From the NCBI GenBank assembly GCA_003584705.1, contig AP018536.1, forward strand, positions 372,001 to 436,000: a DNA stretch of 64,000 bases, given 5' to 3'. Position 1 is the first letter of the stretch. Every line of letters starts with the position of its first letter. The notes beneath the pieces are model-generated. The model ran no database searches. It saw nothing but the letters and a program-made list of their open reading frames with translations, and was not told where the DNA came from. Shown here piece by piece: positions 55,549-63,391 of this stretch. The translations under genes were made by a program, and so were the position numbers. Origin of the DNA: Lachnospiraceae bacterium GAM79. GTDB taxonomy: Bacteria > Bacillota > Clostridia > Lachnospirales > Lachnospiraceae.

Positions 55549-56682
55549 ATGTTGTATACGGAAACAAAGGAATTACAAAAATACAGGGCTTCAAAACGCC
55601 TATGGCAAGGAATCCCAAGCATTGAGGTGACAAAACGAGGAAGGATTTTCCTTACTTTCTATTCAGGTGGAGTCAAGGAAGAAATAGGAAATTATGTGAT
55701 CGTAATTAAGTCGGATGACGGAGGGAATCATTTCTCGGAACCGATTGTTATTGTAAAAGAAGATAATGGAAGATGCTATGACCCATGCCTTTGGATAGAT
55801 TCATTGGGAGAACTTTGGCTGACATGGGCAAAGTGTCCGGACGATGGTTTATATGCATCTGTTTGCCGAGATCCTGATGCAGAGGAGCTGGTTTGGGGAG
55901 AAGAATTTCTGGTAGGCCATAATGTAATGATGAATAAACCTATAGTGGTGAAATCTGGTGAATGGTTGTTCCCGATTGCTGTATGGAATGATGGTATAAG
56001 AGTATTATCAGAAGAATATGATACTAAAATTACGGAAAAAGGCTCCTTTGTTTATGCTACCAATGATTGCGGGAAAACCTTTCAGAAGCTTGGCTTTGCA
56101 GACGTGAAAGACCGGCATTATGATGAACATATGATCTTGGAGATGAAGGATGGAAGCCTAAGAATGTTTGTTAGGACAAAGTATGGGATTGGCGCATCGA
56201 ATTCTTATGATGGAGGAAGAAGCTGGAGTAAAGATTTTGACACTGGCTATGGTGGTCCCTGTTCGAGATTCCATATTACAAGATTGCGTTCAGGTAGAAT
56301 CCTGCTGATCAATCATTTTAAGTTTAGTGGAAGAAATAATCTTACGGCAATGCTGTCAGAGGATGAAGGAAAAACGTTCCCTTATAAATTACTATTAGAC
56401 GAGAGAGAAGTTTCTTATCCGGATGCAAAGGAAGCAGATGATGGATTTATCTATGTAACATATGATCGGGAACGTGGAAGTTATCTATCCAATATGAAAG
56501 AGGTGATGGCTTCCGCCAGAGAAATTTTAATTGCCAAAATAACAGAAGAGGATATTATTAGCGGATCTCTTGCAAACACAAATAGTTATCTGAAAAGGAT
56601 CGCGAGTAAGCTGACGGATTATGATGGAGAGGACAAAGATCCATTTCATGAGCTGGATTTCGATAAAACAAAAAGCGTATAA
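55549..56682 (+). CDS. Cytoplasmic Asp-box beta-propeller protein (sialidase-like), copy B
   Basis: A 377-residue protein without signal peptide. Four Asp boxes are visible: SDDGGNHF, TNDCGKTF, SYDGGRSW and SEDEGKTF. Near the N-terminus GIPSIEVTKRGRIFLTFYSGG takes the place of the RIP motif of sialidases, but the first Arg is missing. GGAGG precedes ATG 55549. It is clearly diverged from copy A in sequence and in number of boxes, so the two probably do different steps. Other propeller hydrolases and lyases with Asp boxes are known; the substrate here is unknown. Confidence 0.75.
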   Translation: MLYTETKELQKYRASKRLWQGIPSIEVTKRGRIFLTFYSGGVKEEIGNYVIVIKSDDGGNHFSEPIVIVKEDNGRCYDPCLWIDSLGELWLTWAKCPDDGLYASVCRDPDAEELVWGEEFLVGHNVMMNKPIVVKSGEWLFPIAVWNDGIRVLSEEYDTKITEKGSFVYATNDCGKTFQKLGFADVKDRHYDEHMILEMKDGSLRMFVRTKYGIGASNSYDGGRSWSKDFDTGYGGPCSRFHITRLRSGRILLINHFKFSGRNNLTAMLSEDEGKTFPYKLLLDEREVSYPDAKEADDGFIYVTYDRERGSYLSNMKEVMASAREILIAKITEEDIISGSLANTNSYLKRIASKLTDYDGEDKDPFHELDFDKTKSV

Positions 56683-56688
56683 AATTCA

Positions 56689-56739
56689 TAAGTGAAGGTC
56701 GAAATTCAGGGAGAAAGAAATAATTATAAGAGATATAGT
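56689..56739 (+). promoter_or_regulatory. Regulator site and promoter before the ABC importer genes
   Basis: The 15-base motif AGGTCGAAATTCAGG is at 56696-56710, preceded by CATAAGTGA as at 54300. TATAGT (56734-56739) lies 23 bases after it; a good -35 box is lacking. The spacing agrees to within one base with the site before the Asp-box genes. Confidence 0.7.
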
Positions 56740-56787
56740 TTAATTACAAAAGATACAAAACATACATAAAAGGAAGGAGAAAATGAT

Positions 56788-58323
56788 ATGAAAAAGAAAA
56801 TTGTAAGTAAAGTATTTGCCTTATTGTTGGCAGCATGTACAGTGCTTTCCGCATGTGGAAATGAAAGCGGTAATCAGAGCGTAGGTCAGACAGACAAAAG
56901 TGAAACGAATGACACTGTGCAGGAAGGAGAGGAACCATATACCATTGTTTATGCATTTGATGTATGGGTACAGCAGGCAGATTGGGATTTGGTAGAGGAG
57001 AATCTAAGCAACATTGTTTATGACAAGATTGGTGCCAAGGTTAAGCTTTTGCCTATGACAGGAGCAAACTATCAGCAGGAGGTTAATCTGATGATTACCA
57101 GTGGCGAAAAGCTGGATCTGGTAAATGCATCAGCCAGAACTACATTCAGTAGTGATGTCACTTCCAATAAACTGCTTGGGCTGGATGAAGAAACGGTTCG
57201 TAAATATGCACCGGATGCAATGGAAGTAATCGGCGACTATATGGAAGCTACCACAGTTGACGGAAAAATATATGGATTTCCGACCATACGTGATATGGCA
57301 AGTGCATACGGACTGATTCTTCGCAATGATATTATCGAGAAATATGGAATTGATGCTGATGCAGGATTAACAGTAGAACAATTAGATGACCTTTTTGCCA
57401 GAATTAAAGAGGGAGAACCGGACAAGTATGTAACGCAGCCGCAAAGCCAGGGAACCAGCATTCTGGAAAGCCTTTTTAAAACATATGATGGGCTGGGTGA
57501 TACCATGGGAGTCCTGATGGATTGGGGACAGGGCGATCTGACCGTGCAAAATCTCTTTGATACAGAATATTACGAGGAGTGTGTGAGGAAAGCCAGAGAG
57601 TGGAATGAGAAGGGCTATATTCTTCCAGATGCTTCAACGAATCCTGATACAGGAGTAGCTTATTTCAAAACAGGAAAAGTGGCATCCACAATGTCCCTGA
57701 TTCATCCGGGTGTGCCTACAGACAGCACCAATATGACAGGTATTCCATGCAGTACAGCAATTGTAAATCCGGCTTTTGGAAATACACAAACGGTTGGAGC
57801 TGTTATTCAGTCGATCCCTGTCAGCTGTAAGAATCCTGAAAAAGTGTTGGAGTTTGTCAATCTGCTTTATAGTGATGCAGAAGTATATAATGCGTTGGTA
57901 TGGGGTATTGAAGGTACACACTATCAGCATGTAAAAGGAAGCGAAAAGTGGATTACTTATCCGGACGGTGTAACTGGAGAAACATCCGGCTATACTCTGA
58001 GTGCAACTTACGCTTTTGGAAATCGTTATCTGAGTTATATTTGGAATACGGATCCCGAAGATTTAAATGAAAAATATGAGGAATTTAATGATAATGCAAT
58101 CAAATCTAAAGCGCTGGGATTTGTGTTTGACACCACTCCTGTGAAGGCAGAAGCGGCGGCTGTACAGGCAGTAATGGATGAGTATCGTCTGCCTCTGGAG
58201 AATGGAGTAATCGATCCTGATGAAAATTTACCGAAATTCCGACAGGCACTGAAGGATGCAGGGATTGATACTGTTATTGCAGAAAAGCAGCGGCAGTTAG
58301 ACGAGTGGGCGGCAACAAAATAA
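56788..58323 (+). CDS. Sugar ABC transporter substrate-binding lipoprotein (LplA type)
   Basis: A 511-residue lipoprotein with signal MKKKIVSKVFALLLAACTVLSAC and lipobox cysteine 23, followed by a Ser/Asn/Gln-rich linker and a two-lobed family 1-type binding domain (VIGDYMEATTVDGKIYGFPTIRDMASAYGL is the usual hinge pattern). The long type fits LplA/YtcQ-like binders of di- or oligosaccharides. AGGAAGGAGA precedes ATG 56788. No ATPase gene is in the window, so the importer must borrow a shared MsmK-like ATPase. Confidence 0.92.
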   Translation: MKKKIVSKVFALLLAACTVLSACGNESGNQSVGQTDKSETNDTVQEGEEPYTIVYAFDVWVQQADWDLVEENLSNIVYDKIGAKVKLLPMTGANYQQEVNLMITSGEKLDLVNASARTTFSSDVTSNKLLGLDEETVRKYAPDAMEVIGDYMEATTVDGKIYGFPTIRDMASAYGLILRNDIIEKYGIDADAGLTVEQLDDLFARIKEGEPDKYVTQPQSQGTSILESLFKTYDGLGDTMGVLMDWGQGDLTVQNLFDTEYYEECVRKAREWNEKGYILPDASTNPDTGVAYFKTGKVASTMSLIHPGVPTDSTNMTGIPCSTAIVNPAFGNTQTVGAVIQSIPVSCKNPEKVLEFVNLLYSDAEVYNALVWGIEGTHYQHVKGSEKWITYPDGVTGETSGYTLSATYAFGNRYLSYIWNTDPEDLNEKYEEFNDNAIKSKALGFVFDTTPVKAEAAAVQAVMDEYRLPLENGVIDPDENLPKFRQALKDAGIDTVIAEKQRQLDEWAATK

Positions 58324-58337
58324 GTAAAGTTTCTCGG

Positions 58338-58370
58338 AAAGGTCAGAGGTATAACACAACTGACCTTTCT
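58338..58370 (+). other. Stem-loop between binding protein and permease genes
   Basis: AAAGGTCAG and CTGACCTTT with a 13-base loop, followed by CTATT only. Such stems protect the binding-protein message and reduce read-through, so that the lipoprotein is made in excess over the permeases. Confidence 0.7.
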
Positions 58371-58387
58371 ATTCAAAGGAGCCTGGT

Positions 58388-59305
58388 ATGTATAAAAGAT
58401 TAAAAAAAATAAAAAAGCTTTTGCCACTATACATTATGGCTTTGCCGGCATTGGTTTATTTGTTTATTAACAATTATTTACCACTAACGGGTATGGTGGT
58501 AGCTTTTAAAGATTTCGACTACAGCAAAGGAATTTATGGAAGTGATTGGGCAGGCTTTAGAAATTTTTTGTTTTTATTTAAAAACTCAGTTGCTTTTATT
58601 ATTACCAGAAACACAATATTGTACAATGTGGCATTTATTATAATTAATACATTTTTAGGTATTTTAGTAGCAATTCTTTTGAGCGAAGTGACAAGCAAAA
58701 AGGCTTTAAAAGTATATCAGACAGTGATTCTTTTGCCATATTTGTTTTCTATCGTCATTATCAGTTATCTGGTATTTGCTTTCTTAAGTACGGATGTAGG
58801 CTTTATTAATAAAGGGATCCTGGAGCCCTTGGGAAAAAGCACGATATCCTGGTACAATGAGTCAAAGTACTGGCCTATAATATTACCGATCGTAAATACA
58901 TGGAAGTCATTTGGATTTCAGGCAACTATTTATTATGCCAATGTTATTTCTATTGATAAGTCTTACTATGAAGCGGCTCAACTGGATGGGGCATCAAAGC
59001 TTCAACAGGTACGGTATATCACACTGGTATTGTTGAAACCGGTTATTATAATGATGATATTATTGGCGGTAGGAAAGATTTTTTATTCTGATTTTGGTTT
59101 ATTTTATCAGGTTACGCAGAACTCAGGAGCAATATACAGTACTACAAATACAATAGATACCTATGTGTACCGCACATTGATACAGACAGGAGACGTGGGT
59201 ATGTCTGCAGCAGCAGGAGTATATCAGTCAGTAGTCGGCTTTTTAATTGTTTTAATTACAAATTTGTTACTTCGGAAGATCAGCCCGGAAGATTCTCTGT
59301 TTTAG
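58388..59305 (+). CDS. Sugar ABC transporter permease (LplB type)
   Basis: A 305-residue membrane protein with six transmembrane segments and the EAA loop YYEAAQLDGASKLQQVRYITL that contacts the ATPase. The start MYKRLKKIKKLLPLYIMALPALVYLFINNYLPLTGMVVAFKDF is typical of LplB-type permeases. AAAGGAG precedes ATG 58388. It forms the channel with the next gene product, which begins 10 bases after its stop. Confidence 0.93.
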   Translation: MYKRLKKIKKLLPLYIMALPALVYLFINNYLPLTGMVVAFKDFDYSKGIYGSDWAGFRNFLFLFKNSVAFIITRNTILYNVAFIIINTFLGILVAILLSEVTSKKALKVYQTVILLPYLFSIVIISYLVFAFLSTDVGFINKGILEPLGKSTISWYNESKYWPIILPIVNTWKSFGFQATIYYANVISIDKSYYEAAQLDGASKLQQVRYITLVLLKPVIIMMILLAVGKIFYSDFGLFYQVTQNSGAIYSTTNTIDTYVYRTLIQTGDVGMSAAAGVYQSVVGFLIVLITNLLLRKISPEDSLF

Positions 59306-59315
59306 GAGGTGTGAG

Positions 59316-60212
59316 ATGAAACGAATGAAAGTAAACAAATCAGCATTAGTAGCACATATAGTTTTAATTTGTTTCGTGCTTTTCTGTACTCTTCCTACGT
59401 TGTTGCTGGTAACGTCTTCTCTGTCGGATAATGATAGTGTGTTCCGAAATGGTTATTCCTTTTGGCCCAAAGAGTGGAGTCTGGGAGCATATCGCTATAT
59501 GGCAACGCAGGGGCAGACAATATTCCGTGCATACGGGATTTCAATACTAACTACATTTATAGGTACGATTTCCGGATTGATGCTTACAGCCATGCTGGGA
59601 TATACACTTTCGCGTAATGAATTACCCGGAAGAAAGATAATCAATTTTCTCGTGTTTTTTACATTGCTTTTTAACGGAGGTATGGTTCCCACCTATTTAT
59701 TATATGTAAATACGTTACATGTCAAAAATACTATATTTGCATTACTTTTGCCAAATAATATTTTGGTAAATGGTTTCAATGTTCTGCTGGTGAGAACATA
59801 CTTTAATAACAATACGCCTAAGGAATTGATCGAATCAGCTATGGTAGATGGCGCTAAGGAGTTCCGAATTTTCTTTAGTATTATTATGCCGATTTCGAAA
59901 CCCATCCTGGCTACGGTAGGATTGTTGATTGGTATTGGTTATTGGAATGACTGGTATAATGGTCTCCTTTATCTTACGAATACAAAATTATTCAGTCTGC
60001 AAAATTATTTGAATAGAATTTTGCTGGATATTCAGTTTATGACACAAAGTATGGCAGGAAGCGCAGAGGCTGCCAATGCCTTGGGTAAAATGCCTACCAT
60101 CACGGTTCGTATGGCAATTGCAGTAATCGGTATTTTACCTCTTATGATGATATTTCCGTTTTTCCAGTCCTATTTTGCAAGAGGTATGACAGTTGGAGCA
60201 GTGAAAGGCTGA
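59316..60212 (+). CDS. Sugar ABC transporter permease (LplC type)
   Basis: A 298-residue membrane protein with six transmembrane segments, the EAA motif ELIESAMVDGAKEFRIFFSIIMPISKP, and the C-terminal QSYFARGMTVGAVKG tail of carbohydrate permeases. TAGGAGGTG precedes ATG 59316. Together with the LplB-type subunit and the lipoprotein it makes up the importer of the locus. Confidence 0.93.
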   Translation: MKRMKVNKSALVAHIVLICFVLFCTLPTLLLVTSSLSDNDSVFRNGYSFWPKEWSLGAYRYMATQGQTIFRAYGISILTTFIGTISGLMLTAMLGYTLSRNELPGRKIINFLVFFTLLFNGGMVPTYLLYVNTLHVKNTIFALLLPNNILVNGFNVLLVRTYFNNNTPKELIESAMVDGAKEFRIFFSIIMPISKPILATVGLLIGIGYWNDWYNGLLYLTNTKLFSLQNYLNRILLDIQFMTQSMAGSAEAANALGKMPTITVRMAIAVIGILPLMMIFPFFQSYFARGMTVGAVKG

Positions 60213-60238
60213 GAAGTGTTTTAAAAGGAGAGCGAAGG

Positions 60239-61207
60239 ATGAATATTGTAAATTATAAAGGAACAAATTTGCGAGTGTCAGATATAGCGTTGGGAGGTGG
60301 AGTGCTCGGGAGCCGTATTTCCGACCAGGCATCATTCGATATCCTCGATTGTTTTGTAGGAAATGGGGGTACATTTATTGATACAGCGAATGTGTATGGA
60401 AGGTGGAATCCAGGAAATCTTCCACTATCTGAATTATTGATTGGAAGATGGATGAAACAGCATAGATTGAGAAGCAAGCTGGTAGTTGCGACCAAAGGAG
60501 CCTGCCATGCACTTGAAACACCGAGCATAAAAAGGCTGGCGCCGGAAGAGATACGAGAGGATCTGGAGAGCAGTTTGAAAAGCTTACAGACTGATTATAT
60601 AGATTTATACTATTTACATGCAGATGATCCGAAGCGTGAGGTTGGTGAAATTATTGAAACTTTGAACAGCTTTGTCAGAGAAGGAAAGGTGAGATATTTT
60701 GCTTGTTCGAACTGGTCGGCAGAAAGAATGTGGGCTGCAGATGCTTACGCGAAAGAGCATAATTTGAAATCCTTTGTTGGGCATGAAATTATGTTTAATT
60801 TGGCAAAACCGAATGACGAGGCAGTGGAGGCAGCTGTACAGACCCATATGACAGAGAACATATATGAATATCACCAAAAAACCGGTAAACCGGTAACTGC
60901 ATATACTTCTCAGGCAGCAGGATTTTTTGTATTACATAAGGAAGAGGGATTTCTCAAGGACGATAAATTTGCTTTCCCCAGAGATATGTTTTATAATGCG
61001 GAATCCTTAAAAAGAGCGGAGAGAGTAGACGAACTATGCAAGCTCACGAATGCCACTCCATTGGAAATAACATTAGCATATCTTTATGCGCAGCCTTTTC
61101 AGGTTATTCCGATCGTAGGACCTTGCAGGGTTAAGGAACTGGAAGAGAGCCTTCGTGCATCAGAAAAGAGATTAACGCAAGAGGAAGTAGAGTTTTTGTT
61201 TTCATAA
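60239..61207 (+). CDS. Aldo/keto reductase
   Basis: A 322-residue TIM-barrel oxidoreductase with the full catalytic tetrad: Asp48 and Tyr53 (FIDTANVYG), Lys86 (VVATKGAC) and His127 (DLYYLHADDP). The C-terminal VIPIVGPCRVKELEESLRASE holds the NADP-binding residues. It starts 26 bases after the permease gene with AAAGGAGAG upstream. In this setting it could oxidise or reduce the imported sugar; the neighbours favour oxidation to a lactone that the two propeller lactonases open. Confidence 0.9.
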   Translation: MNIVNYKGTNLRVSDIALGGGVLGSRISDQASFDILDCFVGNGGTFIDTANVYGRWNPGNLPLSELLIGRWMKQHRLRSKLVVATKGACHALETPSIKRLAPEEIREDLESSLKSLQTDYIDLYYLHADDPKREVGEIIETLNSFVREGKVRYFACSNWSAERMWAADAYAKEHNLKSFVGHEIMFNLAKPNDEAVEAAVQTHMTENIYEYHQKTGKPVTAYTSQAAGFFVLHKEEGFLKDDKFAFPRDMFYNAESLKRAERVDELCKLTNATPLEITLAYLYAQPFQVIPIVGPCRVKELEESLRASEKRLTQEEVEFLFS

Positions 61208-61225
61208 TGGAGAGAGCTGACTTAA

Positions 61226-62260
61226 ATGACATTCTATTTTTGCAATACATTTGGAAACACATCGACAGATGGGATATATCGTATTGACCTGGGGAGAAAT
61301 GACAGCAGGGAAACTTTGGCTGCACCACTGAAAAATCTGGAATGGGCGTGTATTGCGCCCAACGGAATACTGTATGCGGTAGGACAGGAAGAATCAGGGG
61401 GAAGTTATATTCAGTCGTTTTATTTGAAGCAACTTACAGGAGAACTGTTTTTTTTGGAGAAAAGCTGTTTCCCTTGGAGAGGGATCAGCCATATGAGCTT
61501 TTGGGAGCAGGGAAAGGCTCTTTTGATTGCTGTGTATGGAGAACAAATGGTTGTATCAGTGGACGTAGCGGAGGGGCGCATCGGCAAAGAATCTGGAAGG
61601 GTGATTTTCAAAGGAAATGGTCCGGTAGTTAGCAGGCAGGAAGCGTCTCATCCGCATTTTGTAAAGTGGATGCAGGAGGAGTGCTGGATTGCCGATCTGG
61701 GCGCGGATGCAGTATATCATAGTAGTGAGAGCCAACTTTGGGGAAACCGGGACAACTGGAGAATAGAGCAACAGCCCCGGGGATCAGGTCCAAGATTTCT
61801 GGAGATACATCCATTAGGAAAAATCGTATACCTCGTTACAGAATTATCGAATGAATTGATCGTGTTGGAGAAAAATTCAGACGGAGGTTTGAAAGAAAAG
61901 CAGCGTGTCAGTTTGCTCCCTGCCGGAGCACGAAAAAGTCTTTCTTCAATTTTGTGTCCAGATTGGACAAAAGGAAGATTGTTCGTAGGAGTACGGGGAG
62001 CTAATCTGATCCGGGAATTGGTCGTTGAGCAAAACGGAATGATCCGGGAAGGGAGAATTTTGCAAACACTGGGATGGCCCAGGAGCTTTCTGTATCTGAA
62101 ACAGCTGGATTGTTTGCTGATTGCTGATGAAGAATTTGCGGAATCAACCGGAAGACTGGAGCTTTTTGATCTATGTGAGGGAAAACGTTTATGGGAAAAA
62201 AGAATGCCAAGAGCTTATCAAATTTACAACGGAGAGTACAATGACGAAACTGAAAGGTAA
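61226..62260 (+). CDS. Lactonase-family beta-propeller protein, copy A (diverged)
   Basis: A 344-residue protein with repeated blade strands and the family phrase GSGPRFLEIHPLGKIVYLVTELSNELIVLE, which is equivalent to the GPR-H-x-x-FHPNGKYAYVVNEL segment of YbhE-type 6-phosphogluconolactonases. The N-terminus is FYFCNTFGNTSTDGIYRI in place of the usual YVGTYT..GIY. HPHFVKWMQEECWIADLGADAVY keeps the active-site His/Asp pattern. It is much diverged from its neighbour copy B. It has no signal peptide. Confidence 0.8.
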   Translation: MTFYFCNTFGNTSTDGIYRIDLGRNDSRETLAAPLKNLEWACIAPNGILYAVGQEESGGSYIQSFYLKQLTGELFFLEKSCFPWRGISHMSFWEQGKALLIAVYGEQMVVSVDVAEGRIGKESGRVIFKGNGPVVSRQEASHPHFVKWMQEECWIADLGADAVYHSSESQLWGNRDNWRIEQQPRGSGPRFLEIHPLGKIVYLVTELSNELIVLEKNSDGGLKEKQRVSLLPAGARKSLSSILCPDWTKGRLFVGVRGANLIRELVVEQNGMIREGRILQTLGWPRSFLYLKQLDCLLIADEEFAESTGRLELFDLCEGKRLWEKRMPRAYQIYNGEYNDETER

Positions 62261-63314
62261 AGATATGGAGAAATGGATGAAGTGTTACGTAGGAACGAAC
62301 TCCTTGAGAGGATCGAAAGGTATTTACACATTGGAGATAAATACTCAAAATGGGGAAATGAGGGAAGTTTCAACAGTAGAGGCTGACGATTCTGCATATT
62401 TATATGTTTCGGAAAAGAGAAAATGTCTGTATGCGGTTATGGAATCACTGGAATATAAAGGTGTACCGGGTGGAGGTGTTGCTGCTTATCGCATAGAGGA
62501 TAATAAACTTTCATTTTTAAATAGCAGATATGCTTATGGTGGCTGGCCATGTCATGTTATAGCGGATGAGGAAAAAGATAGTCTTTTAGTATCTGTTTTT
62601 CGTAATGGATTGCTGGTGGTGTACGGCATTAATCAGGATGGAAGCATTGGGGAGGAAAGACGAGTAGAGCATCACCAGGAACCAAATGGAAGGATGTCTC
62701 ATATTCATGCATCCATGCCTACACCGGATGGAAAATATATTGCGGTTGCGGATTGTGGTCTTGATTATATATATCTTTATGATGCAAAAACGTATCAAAA
62801 AGTTTTCGAGTGGAAAGCACCGGAAGACAGTGGACCCAGACAACTCCGTTTCAGTCCGGATGGAAAATATCTATATATGGTATCTGAATTGAGCTGTCAA
62901 ATTTTTGTGTTTGAGTATCAGCCGGATTGCAAAGATATGTTACGGAATGTCCAGGTAATATCGACGAGACGTGAGGATGGTTATGACCGGGAGAACTATA
63001 CTTCGGCACTACAGATGCATCCATCCGGTAGATATCTTTTGGCTGGGAACAGAGGGCACAATTCAATTGTTGTCTATGAGGTAGATAAGGAAACCGGTTT
63101 GTTGATGTTGAAAGGACATACAATGTTGGCAGGTGATTTCTGCCGGGAGTTTTGTTTTGTACCAGATGGCTCTATGCTGATAGTGGGTATTCAGCATACA
63201 GATGTGGTACAGACCTTTTTCTTTGATGAAAATAAAGGGATTTTAAAGTGGAGCGGACAGGAAATTGTAATTCCCTCTCCTTCCTGTGTTATAATGGGCG
63301 ACTCTGCAAAGTAA
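62241..63314 (+). CDS. Lactonase-family beta-propeller protein, copy B
   Basis: A 357-residue protein of the seven-bladed lactonase family: CYVGTNSLRGSKGIYTLEI at the start, HIHASMPTPDGKYIAVADCGLDYIYLY, GPRQLRFSPDGKYLYMVSEL and the late HPSGRYLLAGNRGHNSIVVYEVD are family motifs. ATG 62241 has GGAGAG 4-9 bases upstream and overlaps copy A by 20 bases; ATG 62265, just after the copy A stop, is nearly as good. It would hydrolyse a sugar (phospho)lactone in the cytoplasm. Confidence 0.85.
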   Translation: MTKLKGKDMEKWMKCYVGTNSLRGSKGIYTLEINTQNGEMREVSTVEADDSAYLYVSEKRKCLYAVMESLEYKGVPGGGVAAYRIEDNKLSFLNSRYAYGGWPCHVIADEEKDSLLVSVFRNGLLVVYGINQDGSIGEERRVEHHQEPNGRMSHIHASMPTPDGKYIAVADCGLDYIYLYDAKTYQKVFEWKAPEDSGPRQLRFSPDGKYLYMVSELSCQIFVFEYQPDCKDMLRNVQVISTRREDGYDRENYTSALQMHPSGRYLLAGNRGHNSIVVYEVDKETGLLMLKGHTMLAGDFCREFCFVPDGSMLIVGIQHTDVVQTFFFDENKGILKWSGQEIVIPSPSCVIMGDSAK

Positions 63315-63391
63315 TGTTGGCAGCGGTTAGAGATGCATTTGTAAGAACGTATAATTTGCGAGCTTATATATTTACTATATGAAGGTGTTGT

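Noticed and set aside
54399-56682. Calling the two Asp-box proteins exo-sialidases (nanH)
   Set aside because: Asp boxes show the fold only; signal peptides, the FRIP arginine and any neighbouring sialic acid genes (nanA, nanE, nanK) are missing.
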